The notes beneath the pieces were generated by a model, which saw only the letters and a list, made by a program, of their open reading frames with translations, made no database searches and was not told the origin of the DNA. Shown here in pieces: positions 1 to 8,424 of a stretch of 64,000 nucleotides of DNA. Made by a program: the position numbers and the translations under genes. This DNA comes from Actibacterium sp. 188UL27-1 (GTDB taxonomy: Bacteria > Pseudomonadota > Alphaproteobacteria > Rhodobacterales > Rhodobacteraceae): contig NZ_JAFEUL010000005.1 in the NCBI RefSeq assembly GCF_016901225.1, positions 179,242-243,241 on the forward strand, read 5' to 3'. The stretch's first letter is position 1; every line of letters starts with the position of its first letter.

Positions 1-208
1 GGCGCAACTGTCTGCACGGTCACGACACGGCATCGCCGGGAAACTGCGACGAAATGCACCGGGATGTTGCTCCCGCGCAGGCATTGCCTGTTTGGGGGTG
101 GCGCGTGCGCGACGAATCCGCCCCCTTACCAGCGGCTCACCCGCACGCGCGATGCCGATGTCGCGACCTTGGCGGGCTCGTAGCCACCGGACCGCTTTTT
201 GACAGAGT
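1..208. other. Window edge, no gene recognised
   Basis: No convincing coding region was found here. On the minus strand the operon upstream of this point contains nuoA-F and accessory genes, so nuoG is expected beyond base 1. The only structure seen is a short imperfect palindrome around 78-90. An open minus-strand frame runs off the edge but has no recognisable protein character. Confidence 0.4.
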
Positions 209-616
209 TTAACGCTGACGCAGCAAACGTCCGGCCGCCGTGCCCGCTGCAATCTCGGCCGCGCCCACCTTGCAATAGGCCTGGCCCACCCCGCCACTAG
301 CTCCTTTGGATTTCAGGTAAGCACGCGCCTGTTGTTCCAGTCGTTTTTTTTCTGCCTTGTTGTCGACAAAGGCATCGATCTCAGCATCGGTATAGCCCTG
401 TTTGCGCGCAGTGCCTTTCAGGCTGTTGAGATACGAGATCCCCCGCAGGGTCCGAGCAGAGATCGAATTGCATTTCTCCCCGATCTCGATGGCTATACCG
501 ACGGAAACCAGCCCATCGGTCACGACCTTGTTGTCCCGCAAAGCGGGCTTCGCCGCAGCCGAAAAGGCCAGCGTGAATGCGATGATTACGAAAACAACGG
601 AAAACAGGTATTTCAT
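209..616 (-). CDS. DUF5333-type exported protein of the nuo locus, copy 2
   Basis: The product is a small protein of 135 residues with an N-terminal signal peptide (charged Met-Lys start, then a hydrophobic stretch ending in a Ser-Ala-Ala-Ala-Lys region near residue 20). Two cysteines, one early and one near the C-terminal motif CKVGAAEIAAG, probably pair after export. The pattern Cys...Leu...Gly...Cys-x2-Gly-Ala-Ala-Glu-Ile-Ala matches the gene at 776-1180, so the two are diverged paralogues. I recognise the family as DUF5333, found in Rhodobacteraceae complex I operons; its function is unknown. The start at 616 is chosen because the signal peptide begins there and GGAG lies about 10 bases upstream; the longer reading from 754 adds a non-hydrophobic tail. 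Confidence 0.75.
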   Translation of the reverse strand: MKYLFSVVFVIIAFTLAFSAAAKPALRDNKVVTDGLVSVGIAIEIGEKCNSISARTLRGISYLNSLKGTARKQGYTDAEIDAFVDNKAEKKRLEQQARAYLKSKGASGGVGQAYCKVGAAEIAAGTAAGRLLRQR

Positions 617-775
617 CTGCCACATGCTCCAATAAAGTCGCCGCCTTTGGACGGTCTTGATGGTGCATGACATTGGGAAAGGTGCCCTGATATTCAATAT
701 CAGGGCACCTTTCGCGAGATTTCGTGAGGTTATCTGGGCACAGATCCACCGCAAGCGACCCGTTCCGGAAACGCA

Positions 776-1180
776 TTACGGCGTGACAGACAAAAGATAT
801 GCGCCCACATCGGAGCTTGCTGCGATTTCTGCTGCTCCGGCGGCGCAGACGGCGTCAGCACCGGGGTTCTCCGCCAATCCGTGCTTGGCGACGAAGGCCG
901 CTTGTTTATCTGCAATCAACTCCGAAAAACCGGTGATCTGCGTGTCCAGCTGATCGGGGTCGAAGCCGTCTTCCGCGAGCCGGGCCACAACAGGTTCGGT
1001 CGCCCGGGACGCAGCCACGATATCAAAAGACAGGCTGGGACAGGAGAGGGCCAGTTGTTGGGCCGTGGTGGTGGCCATGACGATATCCACAAAATAGCCC
1101 GGGGCCGGGCGCGGTTCTTGGGCCTGAACGTCACCGGCCAAGGTCAACATGCCCAATATCGCCCCTTTCAAGGCCCTCAT
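776..1180 (-). CDS. DUF5333-type exported protein of the nuo locus, copy 1
   Basis: The product is a 134-residue protein with a hydrophobic signal sequence ending near Gln-Ala-Gln. The mature part is helical, with two cysteines in the same arrangement as the product of 209-616, including the C-terminal motif CAAGAAEIAAS. The start codon at 1180 overlaps the stop of the upstream membrane-protein gene in an ATGA arrangement, which decides the start and indicates translational coupling. The family (DUF5333) is tied to nuo loci in Rhodobacteraceae, and a role in assembly or stability of complex I on the periplasmic side is only an inference from position. Confidence 0.75.
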   Translation of the reverse strand: MRALKGAILGMLTLAGDVQAQEPRPAPGYFVDIVMATTTAQQLALSCPSLSFDIVAASRATEPVVARLAEDGFDPDQLDTQITGFSELIADKQAAFVAKHGLAENPGADAVCAAGAAEIAASSDVGAYLLSVTP

Positions 1181-1488
1181 GATGCGTTTGGCCACGGCTT
1201 GATCACGAGGATCAGCAACAGACCAGCGACTATGAGACTGTAGAGGGTCATTGGCAGCGCCATCACCAGATTGATACGTTCCAAGGGGATACTCGGTGCC
1301 ATCAGGGCCGTAAATAGCGGTTGGCCCATGACCAAAAGGACCGGCAACACAGCACCGACACACCACCAGATCCCATGACCCGTGCGCCAGAACAAAGCGG
1401 CGACTGCGCCACACAGGATTATCGACGTCACCACCCCGATTCCGTAAAGAATGATCGCCTGGCCGACCAGCGTATCGTAGTTCTCCAT
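1177..1488 (-). CDS. Small membrane protein with RTGHG motif
   Basis: The 103-residue product has three predicted membrane segments (about residues 10-33, 41-63 and 73-95). A loop Trp-Arg-Thr-Gly-His-Gly follows the first segment. The same RTGHG loop in the same position occurs in the product of 2252-2560, so the two look like diverged copies. No known domain is recognised. The stop overlaps the start of the DUF5333 gene by four bases, placing it in the nuo transcription unit. Confidence 0.65.
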   Translation of the reverse strand: MENYDTLVGQAIILYGIGVVTSIILCGAVAALFWRTGHGIWWCVGAVLPVLLVMGQPLFTALMAPSIPLERINLVMALPMTLYSLIVAGLLLILVIKPWPNAS

Positions 1489-1497
1489 ATCGTCCCC

Positions 1498-1728
1498 CTA
1501 CCGTCGTCGTTCGTTCAAGGGGGCAATGCCCTTAATCGCCTTGCGCAGAAAATCAAAGGTCAGAAGAATGGCCAGAAAGCCGAACACCCCCAACACGCCG
1601 TAAATCCAGGCGGGCACGATGCCATATGTAATTGCCAGATGACTGCACCAGATCGGGACACCGCATAACATGACCGTCACGGCAGCGCAGAGGAACGAAA
1701 GCAGCCCGTCCCAGATGTTCTTAACCAT
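1498..1728 (-). CDS. Small membrane protein of unknown function
   Basis: The 76-residue product has two hydrophobic segments (about 8-28 and 38-60) and a basic C-terminal tail ending Asn-Glu-Arg-Arg-Arg. It begins about 20 bases after a perfect hairpin and nine bases separate it from the next gene. I do not recognise the family. Its membership of the nuo operon is inferred from strand and tight spacing. It is the first minus-strand gene downstream of the inverted SnoaL-like gene. Confidence 0.55.
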   Translation of the reverse strand: MVKNIWDGLLSFLCAAVTVMLCGVPIWCSHLAITYGIVPAWIYGVLGVFGFLAILLTFDFLRKAIKGIAPLNERRR

Positions 1729-1742
1729 GGCCTACCCTTCAT

Positions 1743-1759
1743 CCCCCGCTTTTCGGGGG
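1743..1759. other. Perfect GC hairpin between inverted genes
   Basis: A six-base perfect stem CCCCCG/CGGGGG with a five-base loop CTTTT lies between the minus-strand gene ending upstream at 2252 and the one starting at 1728. There is no T-run on either side, so a classical intrinsic terminator is unlikely. It could stabilise or attenuate the mRNA after the inverted SnoaL-like gene. Confidence 0.5.
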
Positions 1760-1850
1760 TGATAGGCGGCGGCCCCAAGCCTGGCAAGAGCAGGACCAGA
1801 TGGCGATATCGATATAGACTATTGTGCCAAACAACCCAAAGGGCCGTTCG

Positions 1851-2240
1851 ATGACCCCGAAAAAGACCGTTCTTGCCTATTGGCAAACAATGGCGACCAA
1901 CGATTTCACTGCGGCAAGCCAGTATTTGGCCCCCGGTTTCTGGTGCCATTGGCCGCAATCTGCTGAGCTGATCCGCGGGCGGGAGAACTTTGCCGCGCTG
2001 AATGCCAATTACCCTGCTCATGGTATCTGGCAGTTTGACGTCAAACGGATCGCAGCCGACGGTCAGGTCGTGATGACCGAAGTGGACATTACCGATGGGG
2101 TCCAGACGGCAAAGGCGTTGACGTGGCACAGGGTTGTGGACGGCAAGATCGCTCACCAGGTGGAATATTGGCCAGACCCGTATGATGCCCCGGCCAACCG
2201 ATCCCAGTGGGTCGAAACTGTCGCCGATACGCCCGTATAG
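1851..2240 (+). CDS. SnoaL-like/NTF2-fold protein
   Basis: The 129-residue product looks like a nuclear transport factor 2-fold (SnoaL-like) protein. It has an N-terminal helix with the pattern Tyr-Trp-x-Met-x3-Asp-Phe-x2-Ala, a Trp-rich strand (WCHWPQSAEL), a short repeat Arg-Gly-Arg-Glu-Asn-Phe, and the terminal WHRVVDGKI strand. Members are either small enzymes or binding proteins, so the substrate cannot be told. ATG 1851 is chosen over GTG 1824 because AAAGGG lies seven bases upstream of it. It is the only plus-strand gene inside the nuo region and converges on the gene at 2252-2560, so nuo read-through would be antisense to it. Confidence 0.7.
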   Translation: MTPKKTVLAYWQTMATNDFTAASQYLAPGFWCHWPQSAELIRGRENFAALNANYPAHGIWQFDVKRIAADGQVVMTEVDITDGVQTAKALTWHRVVDGKIAHQVEYWPDPYDAPANRSQWVETVADTPV

Positions 2241-2251
2241 CTTTGCCGTAG

Positions 2252-2560
2252 CTAGGTCTGCATTTGCTGCCGTGGCCACCGCTTTAACGCAAGAAAAAGC
2301 CCGGTCACCGTCAGAATTGGCGGACCAGAGAACAAGACCACGCCAAAAACTGACGTGATCCAGGCCGTCTGAACCGGATGGCCAACGGCATGGGCCAGAA
2401 AGGCAATCAGAAGGAGGCAATTGGCGGCCACCAGGCTACCAAGCCCGATGGTCCAAACCTTCCCATGGCCCGTGCGACGCGCAGCAATCAACAGGGCGAG
2501 CGGCGCGAAAATACTGCACAGCAGATACCCACCAAAAATAAGCGTGTCCTGCCAGGGCAT
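2252..2560 (-). CDS. Small membrane protein with RTGHG motif, second copy
   Basis: The 102-residue product has three hydrophobic segments and an Ala-Arg-Arg-Thr-Gly-His-Gly-Lys loop after the first, matching the product of 1177-1488 in length, topology and motif. It begins four bases after nuoF ends, so it is probably co-transcribed with nuoF. No function is known. Its position directly after the NADH-binding module suggests a locus-specific accessory rather than a core subunit. Confidence 0.65.
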   Translation of the reverse strand: MPWQDTLIFGGYLLCSIFAPLALLIAARRTGHGKVWTIGLGSLVAANCLLLIAFLAHAVGHPVQTAWITSVFGVVLFSGPPILTVTGLFLALKRWPRQQMQT

Positions 2561-2563
2561 TGG

Positions 2564-3856
2564 TTACTCTGCGGCCATGGGGGTGGCTTTGCGTTTATGC
2601 TTGATGCGGTCCTCGATCTCATCCCGGAAATGCCGGATCAAGCCTTGGATCGGCCAGGCGGCGGCATCACCCAGGGCGCAGATCGTGTGCCCTTCGACCT
2701 GTTTGGTGACGTCAAGCAACATATCGATCTCGGCAGGATCGGCCTCGCCCGTGACCAGACGGTCCATCACGCGCATCATCCAGCCGGTCCCTTCGCGGCA
2801 GGGCGTGCACTGGCCACAGCTTTCATGCTTGTAGAACTTGGACAGCCGCCAGATCGCCTTGATGATATCGGTATCCTTGTCCATCACGATCACGGCGGCG
2901 GTTCCCAGACCGGATTGCTGCTCCCGCAACCAGTCGAAATCCATGATCGCCCCGTCGCGCATGACCGTTGCCGGCAGGCATGGCACAGAAGATCCACCCG
3001 GGATGACGGCTTTCAATTTATCCCAACCGCCGCGGACGCCACCACAATGACGATCAATCAATTCATCGAACGGGATCGACATCTCTTCCTCGACGACGCA
3101 GGGGTGGTTCACGTGGCCTGAGATCGCAAACAGCTTGGTGCCCGCATTGTTTGGGCGACCGAAGCCAGCAAACCATTCACCGCCACGTCGCAGGATGGTC
3201 GGGACGACGGCAATGGACTCAACGTTGTTTACCGTGGTCGGGCAACCGTAAAGGCCAGCACCCGCCGGAAATGGTGGCTTCATCCGGGGCATGCCCTTTT
3301 TGCCTTCGAGCGATTCCAGCAGCGCAGTTTCTTCGCCACAAATGTAAGCGCCCGCCCCGTGATGCAGGTACAAATCAAAATCCCACCCCGACCCGGCGGC
3401 ATTGGCCCCTAAAAGGCCAGCATCATAGGCTTCATCAATCGCGGCCTGAAGCGCCTCCCGCTCGCGGATATATTCGCCGCGGATGTAAATATAGCAAGTA
3501 TGGGCATTCATGGCGAAGCTGGCGATCAGGCAACCTTCGATCAGCGTATGCGGATCATGGCGCATGATCTCCCGGTCCTTGCAGGTGCCGGGCTCCGATT
3601 CGTCGGCATTAACGACCAGATAGGCCGGGCGCCCGTCGCTCTCCTTGGGCATGAAAGACCATTTCAAACCGGTCGGAAACCCCGCGCCGCCGCGCCCGCG
3701 CAGACCGCTTGCCTTCATCTCGTCCACGATCCAATCGCGGCCTTTGGCGATCAAACCGGCTGTACCATCCCAATGGCCCCGCTTTTTGGCGCCATCCAGC
3801 GTGCGGTCATGCATGCCGTAAATGTTGGTAAAGATCCGGTCTTTGTCCTGCAGCAT
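2564..3856 (-). CDS. nuoF: NADH-quinone oxidoreductase subunit F
   Basis: NuoF binds NADH, FMN and the N3 [4Fe-4S] cluster of complex I and passes electrons into the peripheral arm in the cytoplasm. The 430-residue length is normal. Visible motifs are the dinucleotide-binding [14 protein letters not shown] (near residues 54-67), the FMN-binding [12 protein letters not shown] (near 84-95), and the cluster ligands [12 protein letters not shown] with the later Cys of TICALGDA. It lies downstream of nuoE and two accessory genes and is followed within four bases by a small membrane-protein gene. Confidence 0.97.
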   Translation of the reverse strand: MLQDKDRIFTNIYGMHDRTLDGAKKRGHWDGTAGLIAKGRDWIVDEMKASGLRGRGGAGFPTGLKWSFMPKESDGRPAYLVVNADESEPGTCKDREIMRHDPHTLIEGCLIASFAMNAHTCYIYIRGEYIREREALQAAIDEAYDAGLLGANAAGSGWDFDLYLHHGAGAYICGEETALLESLEGKKGMPRMKPPFPAGAGLYGCPTTVNNVESIAVVPTILRRGGEWFAGFGRPNNAGTKLFAISGHVNHPCVVEEEMSIPFDELIDRHCGGVRGGWDKLKAVIPGGSSVPCLPATVMRDGAIMDFDWLREQQSGLGTAAVIVMDKDTDIIKAIWRLSKFYKHESCGQCTPCREGTGWMMRVMDRLVTGEADPAEIDMLLDVTKQVEGHTICALGDAAAWPIQGLIRHFRDEIEDRIKHKRKATPMAAE

Positions 3857-3875
3857 GGCCGTGGGTGTCCTTATC

Positions 3876-4097
3876 TCAGTCGCGGCGTTCCCGCCAAATT
3901 CTCAGAGCCACAATAAACGCCCAGACGAAGGCACCCAATGCGGCAAAGTCGAACAGGAAGGCGTATTTTGCCGGTAATCCCAGTTGTCCGCCCAACCAGT
4001 TCCCTGCCAACCACAGAAGGAAGGCCACCGCAATCACGATGGCCACCAACCTGCCCTGGCGCGCCAGGGCTTGATCGCGTTCGGGCGTCACGGGCAT
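3876..4097 (-). CDS. DUF5337-type small membrane protein
   Basis: The 73-residue product has a polar N-terminus ([14 protein letters not shown]), two membrane segments (about 18-36 and 46-65) and a basic tail WRERRD. I recognise the DUF5337 family that sits between nuoE and nuoF in Rhodobacteraceae. Function is unknown. The spacing of six bases to the preceding gene and 19 to nuoF fits a single operon. Confidence 0.75.
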   Translation of the reverse strand: MPVTPERDQALARQGRLVAIVIAVAFLLWLAGNWLGGQLGLPAKYAFLFDFAALGAFVWAFIVALRIWRERRD

Positions 4098-4103
4098 TGC
4101 AGG

Positions 4104-4907
4104 TCAGTAGACCCCGCCTTTTTCAACCTTGGATGAAAACGCGGTTTCCCCACCTGCTGCCAGTATCTTTGCTTGATCGACCCATTCATCGCGAGAGACG
4201 CGACCTTTGAACCCTTCCAGATTCTCGTCAACCCAGGCCACTTCCGCGTCGTTCCAACCCGCGATCTGGTCAAAGTGGTAAAAACCCAGGGAATTGCACA
4301 GCTGTTCCAGTTTGGGCCCGACACCCTTGATTTGCTTGAGGTCATCGGCATTGCCATCCCGCGGGGCCTCCAACGCCTCGGGGCGTGTCCCGATATCGCC
4401 GCTATCCGATACAGGCGCTTCTTTAGCGGGGGCCACTTCGGCTGGGGCCGGATCGGACGCTGGGGTCGAATTGGCTTCGTATTTCCACTCGCCCTTACGC
4501 TCACCCAGTTCTGCCTCCCCCGCCAAAGCTGAGGATGGTTTGACCGACGGATCAGACACAGTTGTCGCTGGCGCGGTGGCGGGCGCCGATGCGTCCGGTG
4601 CAGACTCCGCGACAGGGGCAGCGCTTGGTGCAGATGATGCAGGTCCGCCCGTGTCGCGCGCTACGTTTATGCCGTCAGAGCCGGATGCGCCAGGGGACAG
4701 ATCACGCGGACCGGTCGGACCGGGCAGCGGCTTGCGCCATCCCAGCCACAGAACCAAACCTGCAACCGCCGCCACACACCCACCGCCGAAAACTGCACCT
4801 ACCAGTTCGTAATCCCACATGACCCAAAGCATCGTGCCGCCCACGATCCCAAACAGGGCCGCAACAGCAATCACGCCTTCGCCTATCGGTGCACTATGTC
4901 TGTCCAT
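4104..4907 (-). CDS. Membrane-anchored protein with NuoE-like C-terminal helix-hairpin-helix domain
   Basis: The 267-residue product starts with two membrane segments (about residues 10-32 and 34-55). A long Ala/Pro/Ser/Glu-rich linker follows, then a C-terminal domain (about 190-267) with [14 protein letters not shown] and [18 protein letters not shown]. About three quarters of this domain is identical to the last 70 residues of NuoE, encoded just upstream. The GVGPKLE loop is of helix-hairpin-helix type, and such domains are often labelled predicted 5' DNA nuclease/flap-endonuclease-like, but nothing catalytic is visible. The likely role is protein-protein contact that ties something to the membrane beside complex I; this is inference. 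Confidence 0.8.
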   Translation of the reverse strand: MDRHSAPIGEGVIAVAALFGIVGGTMLWVMWDYELVGAVFGGGCVAAVAGLVLWLGWRKPLPGPTGPRDLSPGASGSDGINVARDTGGPASSAPSAAPVAESAPDASAPATAPATTVSDPSVKPSSALAGEAELGERKGEWKYEANSTPASDPAPAEVAPAKEAPVSDSGDIGTRPEALEAPRDGNADDLKQIKGVGPKLEQLCNSLGFYHFDQIAGWNDAEVAWVDENLEGFKGRVSRDEWVDQAKILAAGGETAFSSKVEKGGVY

Positions 4908-4952
4908 CTGATTCTCACTCCCAGTTGCGACAAATCGCCCATTTCTCAGGCC

Positions 4953-6083
4953 CTATTTAGCGCGTTGTGAGAACTCTGTCTCCTCCCCCGTGGCCAAAAT
5001 GGTGGCTTGGCTCACCCAGTCGTCCCGGCTCACCCGCCCCCTAAAGCCTTCCAGGTTCTCATCAACCCACGCGACCTCTCCCTCAGACCATGCTGCAATC
5101 TGATCAAAATGGAAGAAGCCCAACGTGTTGAGAAGCTTTTCAAGCTTTGGCCCAACGCCCTTAATTTTCTTCAAATCATCGGCGGATCCATCGCGCGGGC
5201 CATCCAAGGCAGCAGGTTTCGTGCCGCTTGTGGCCGCCTCCAACGTTTCTTCGGGCGGCTTCGGCGTTACCTCTTTTTTCTTCGGTGCATTGGCCTTGGC
5301 CGCGTCAGTGGTCTTGGAGGCAGGCTCCGGCGCATCTTTGCCGACGTCGGAGGCGGACGGCCCCGGCTCCATCGTTGCAGGGCGCCACGGCGCCAGGATC
5401 GGCGTTTCCGTACCGTCGATGCGCTTGACCGTGTCCCCCAGATCAGCCGCCAAAGCAGCGCTGGCATTGCCCGCCGCCCGACCTTCGACATAATCAGCAA
5501 GGCTGGTCACGCCGCCGAACGGTTCAGCAGCATAACGGCCATTCTGGGGCCCGGGTGTCGGCACCTCACCGGCGCGCAGGGCATCTATAATTTCCCCGAA
5601 CCGGGCTGTCGTCAGATCTTCGTAATAATCCTTGCCGATCTGCGCCATGGGCGCATTCGCACAAGCCCCCAGACACTCGACCTCTTCCCAGCTCAGCTTG
5701 CCATCTTCACTGATCTGGTGAGCCTTCGTCGCGATCTTGTCCTTGCAGACGGCAATCAGATCCTCCGCCCCGCAAATCATGCAGGAGGTCGTGCCGCATA
5801 CCTGAATATGCGCAACAGAACCAACAGGTTGCAGCTGAAACATGAAGTAGAATGTGGCAACCTCCAGCGCGCGGATATAGGCGAGGTCCAGCATTTCCGC
5901 CACGTGCTCAATCGCCGGGCGGCTCAGCCAGCCTTCCTGCTCCTGCGCCCGCCACAGCAACGGAATGATCGCACTTGCCTGACGACCTTCGGGATATTTG
6001 GTCATCTGCGCCTCGGCCCAAGCCTTGTTTTCGGGGGTAAAGGCAAAACCTTCGGGCTGTTCTTGATGCAATCGGCGGAGCAT
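4953..6083 (-). CDS. nuoE: NADH-quinone oxidoreductase subunit E with C-terminal extension
   Basis: NuoE carries the N1a [2Fe-2S] cluster of complex I. The N-terminal thioredoxin-like domain (about 1-185) shows the four ligands in CGTTSC and CLGAC. The protein is 376 residues, about twice the usual NuoE length. After a Pro/Lys/Ala-rich linker it ends in a roughly 73-residue domain with [15 protein letters not shown] and [18 protein letters not shown], shared with the product of 4104-4907. This extension is specific to the locus type and its role is unknown. The start at 6083 has AGAGG six bases upstream. Confidence 0.95.
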   Translation of the reverse strand: MLRRLHQEQPEGFAFTPENKAWAEAQMTKYPEGRQASAIIPLLWRAQEQEGWLSRPAIEHVAEMLDLAYIRALEVATFYFMFQLQPVGSVAHIQVCGTTSCMICGAEDLIAVCKDKIATKAHQISEDGKLSWEEVECLGACANAPMAQIGKDYYEDLTTARFGEIIDALRAGEVPTPGPQNGRYAAEPFGGVTSLADYVEGRAAGNASAALAADLGDTVKRIDGTETPILAPWRPATMEPGPSASDVGKDAPEPASKTTDAAKANAPKKKEVTPKPPEETLEAATSGTKPAALDGPRDGSADDLKKIKGVGPKLEKLLNTLGFFHFDQIAAWSEGEVAWVDENLEGFRGRVSRDDWVSQATILATGEETEFSQRAK

Positions 6084-6096
6084 GGGCGGCCTCTTC

Positions 6097-6381
6097 TCAG
6101 TTTACGTTCGCGCAGACAGATCCGATTTCAGCCAGGTCAGACCCGTTTCGGAAATCGGCAAACTCAAAAAATTCCTCATAGTTTGTGCGACAGATGTAAA
6201 GCGTCTTTGCCTGATCGGACTGGGGTGCGACGATGATCACCGTCGGATATCCTCCTTGGTCAAAGACCGACACGACCTCTCCGCCGCGGTTCAGCAGGCT
6301 TGCCACCGTTTCGCGAGCCATCGCAGCCCCCGAGACGGCGGCCAGAACAAATGTCAGCGCAAGCAGGCGGATCAACTGCAT
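6097..6381 (-). CDS. Small exported protein of unknown function
   Basis: The 94-residue product has a clear signal peptide ([18 protein letters not shown], cleavage near Ala-Met-Ala). The mature domain of about 70 residues has two cysteines, one in Leu-Tyr-Ile-Cys-Arg and one in the final CANVN. The start overlaps the stop of the preceding gene by ten bases. It ends 13 bases before nuoE. No family is recognised; a periplasmic disulfide protein is the best description. Confidence 0.6.
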   Translation of the reverse strand: MQLIRLLALTFVLAAVSGAAMARETVASLLNRGGEVVSVFDQGGYPTVIIVAPQSDQAKTLYICRTNYEEFFEFADFRNGSDLAEIGSVCANVN

Positions 6382-6638
6382 GGCCCGGTCACCAGCTTGA
6401 TGCCACCGGGGACGTCAACGAATTCATCGGCCATGGCCATCGTTCCTGCAACGATCCCCATGCGCCGCTCATCAACGCCGACCTCTTCCATGACACGCAC
6501 CCGTAACTCCTCGGTATTGACCGTACACCCGACCGTTGCCATCGCGGTACGCAGCCGGGTCTTCTCATCCTCAGTTACATCCTCGGCGACCAACGGTGTC
6601 GCTGCCATGACAGCCATCACGGTAAGGGGTCGGATCAT
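6372..6638 (-). CDS. Small exported cysteine protein, paralogue of the next gene upstream
   Basis: The 88-residue product begins with a hydrophobic signal (MIRPLTVMAVMAATPLVA). The mature part has the pattern Val-Gly-Cys near residue 38 and ends [10 protein letters not shown]. The gene at 6635-6967 shows the same layout (Ala-Gly-Cys-Lys, then a Leu-Ile-Leu-Met-Thr-Lys-Glu-Cys end), so the pair arose by tandem duplication. Its start codon overlaps the upstream stop as ATGA, which fixes the start. Function is unknown. Confidence 0.6.
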   Translation of the reverse strand: MIRPLTVMAVMAATPLVAEDVTEDEKTRLRTAMATVGCTVNTEELRVRVMEEVGVDERRMGIVAGTMAMADEFVDVPGGIKLVTGPCS

Positions 6639-6967
6639 CGGGAACACTCCTTCGTCATCAAAATCAATTGGTTCTGGGCAGGGTCGATCATCGCCTGTCC
6701 CGCCATCAAAAGGTCCGTTACCAGATCGCGGGTCTCGGTCTTGGTAAATCCGTATTTCGGCAGTTCCTGATCGGCAACAATGTCGGTCATTTTGCATCCC
6801 GCCTTTATGATCACGGCGACAAACAATTCCATCCTTGGGTCATGATTAGGATGCGAGGCCACCTGACCAGCCCCAACAGCCACCGCTCCGATAATGATCC
6901 AGCCCCGCAAGTCGGGCCAAGGACCGACCGTGATAGCACCCAATCCTGATTTCGGCGGAAAAATCAC
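6635..6967 (-). CDS. Small membrane or exported cysteine protein
   Basis: The 110-residue product has one hydrophobic segment (about 22-37) and a C-terminal domain with cysteines in Lys-Ala-Gly-Cys-Lys-Met and Lys-Glu-Cys. This domain aligns by eye with the product of 6372-6638. GTG at 6967 is preferred because GGGAT lies six bases upstream and the previous stop is only three bases away. A shorter start at the internal Met of MELFVAVI is possible. Function is unknown. Confidence 0.55.
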   Translation of the reverse strand: MIFPPKSGLGAITVGPWPDLRGWIIIGAVAVGAGQVASHPNHDPRMELFVAVIIKAGCKMTDIVADQELPKYGFTKTETRDLVTDLLMAGQAMIDPAQNQLILMTKECSR

Positions 6968-6970
6968 GGA

Positions 6971-7195
6971 CTATCCCGCAATATCGGGGCGCGGCAGGTC
7001 GCGTATCGTCCCCAAAATACCGAATGCCTCAACAAGGGCAAGCAGCAGCACAACGACCCCAAAGACCAGCACGCTTAAAATCGCTGCGACCGGGTAGGCA
7101 ATCATCGGGTTTCGGATGAAACGCCCCGTCGTGACCGAAACCGATGAAACGGCCAGCCATAACAGTGCAAAAAGCAGATATTTCAACACAGCCAT
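6971..7195 (-). CDS. Small membrane protein of unknown function
   Basis: The 74-residue product has two hydrophobic segments (about 5-22 and 33-60) separated by a short basic loop Gly-Arg-Phe-Ile-Arg-Asn-Pro. It starts 11 bases after the nuoD stop and is followed immediately by the cysteine-protein pair. No domain is recognised. Its conservation cannot be judged here beyond its position in the nuo operon. Confidence 0.55.
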   Translation of the reverse strand: MAVLKYLLFALLWLAVSSVSVTTGRFIRNPMIAYPVAAILSVLVFGVVVLLLALVEAFGILGTIRDLPRPDIAG

Positions 7196-7206
7196 ACAGC
7201 GGCAGT

Positions 7207-8421
7207 TCAGCGGTCGATCTCGCCGAACACCACGTCCATGGTGCCGATGATGGCACTGACATCGGCCAACTGATGGCCCTTGGCGATGAAATCCATCGCC
7301 TGCAGGTGCAGATAACCCGGCGCACGCAGCTTGGCGCGATAGGGTTTGTTCGTGCCATCAGCGACCAGATACACGCCAAACTCACCTTTCGGGGCTTCCA
7401 CCGCGGCGTAGATCTCGCCCGCTGGCACATGGAAACCTTCGGTGTAAAGCTTGAAGTGGTGGATCAACGCCTCCATTGAGGTTTTCATCTCCCCCCGTGT
7501 CGGCGGTGTCATTTTGCCCCGCGCCATCACATCGCCGGGTTCGTTGCGCAGCTTTTCACAAGCCTGGCGGATGATCTTCAGGCTTTCGCGCATCTCGGCC
7601 ATCCGGCACAGGTACCGGTCATAGCAATCGCCGTTTTTGCCCACGGGGATCTGGAAATCGAACTCGTCATAACATTCATAGGGTTGCGCCCGACGCAGAT
7701 CCCAGGCCAATCCGGATCCGCGGACCATGACGCCGCTGAACCCCCAATCCTGAATGTCCTGCTCCGTGATGATCCCGATATCGGCGTTGCGCTGCTTGAA
7801 AATCCGGTTTTCGGTTAACAAGCCGTCGATATCATCCAGCACCGACGGAAACTCGTCGGCCCAATGGTCAATATCCTCGATCAAGTCGGCAGGCAGATCC
7901 TGATGAACGCCGCCGGGCCGGAAATAGGCCGCATGCAGACGCGCGCCGCAGGCTCGCTCATAAAACACCATCAGCTTTTCACGCTCTTCAAAACCCCACA
8001 GCGGTGGGGTCAGCGCGCCCACATCCATCGCTTGCGTGGTAACATTTAGGATATGGCTCAAGATCCGCCCGATTTCGGAATACAAAACCCGGATCAATGA
8101 GGCGCGGCGCGGCACCTCTGTCCCGGTCAGCCTTTCGATGGCCAAGCACCAGGCATGTTCCTGATTCATCGGCGCCACGTAATCCAGCCGGTCCAGATAG
8201 GGCAGGTTCTGCAGGTAGGTCCGGCTCTCCATCAGCTTTTCCGTGCCGCGGTGCAGCAAGCCAATATGGGGGTCGCAGCGCTCCACGATCTCCCCGTCCA
8301 ACTCAAGCACAAGCCGCAAAACACCATGTGCCGCAGGGTGTTGCGGACCAAAGTTGATGTTGAAATTTCGGATCTTCTGTTCACCCGTCAGGGCGTCGTC
8401 GAATTTGCTGCCGTCCATCAT
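7207..8421 (-). CDS. nuoD: NADH-quinone oxidoreductase subunit D (49 kDa)
   Basis: NuoD is the hydrogenase-like subunit that forms the quinone pocket together with NuoB. The 404-residue protein shows the typical [20 protein letters not shown] (near 24-43) and [17 protein letters not shown], and ends with FGEIDR. It begins three bases after the sulfotransferase stop, so the sulfotransferase gene is inserted between nuoC and nuoD without breaking the operon. Confidence 0.97.
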   Translation of the reverse strand: MMDGSKFDDALTGEQKIRNFNINFGPQHPAAHGVLRLVLELDGEIVERCDPHIGLLHRGTEKLMESRTYLQNLPYLDRLDYVAPMNQEHAWCLAIERLTGTEVPRRASLIRVLYSEIGRILSHILNVTTQAMDVGALTPPLWGFEEREKLMVFYERACGARLHAAYFRPGGVHQDLPADLIEDIDHWADEFPSVLDDIDGLLTENRIFKQRNADIGIITEQDIQDWGFSGVMVRGSGLAWDLRRAQPYECYDEFDFQIPVGKNGDCYDRYLCRMAEMRESLKIIRQACEKLRNEPGDVMARGKMTPPTRGEMKTSMEALIHHFKLYTEGFHVPAGEIYAAVEAPKGEFGVYLVADGTNKPYRAKLRAPGYLHLQAMDFIAKGHQLADVSAIIGTMDVVFGEIDR

Positions 8422-8424
8422 GGT

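Noticed and set aside
78..90. Short palindrome CAGGCA-T-TGCCTG near the left edge
   Set aside because: It is too short, and the surrounding gene context is cut by the window edge, so no role can be argued.
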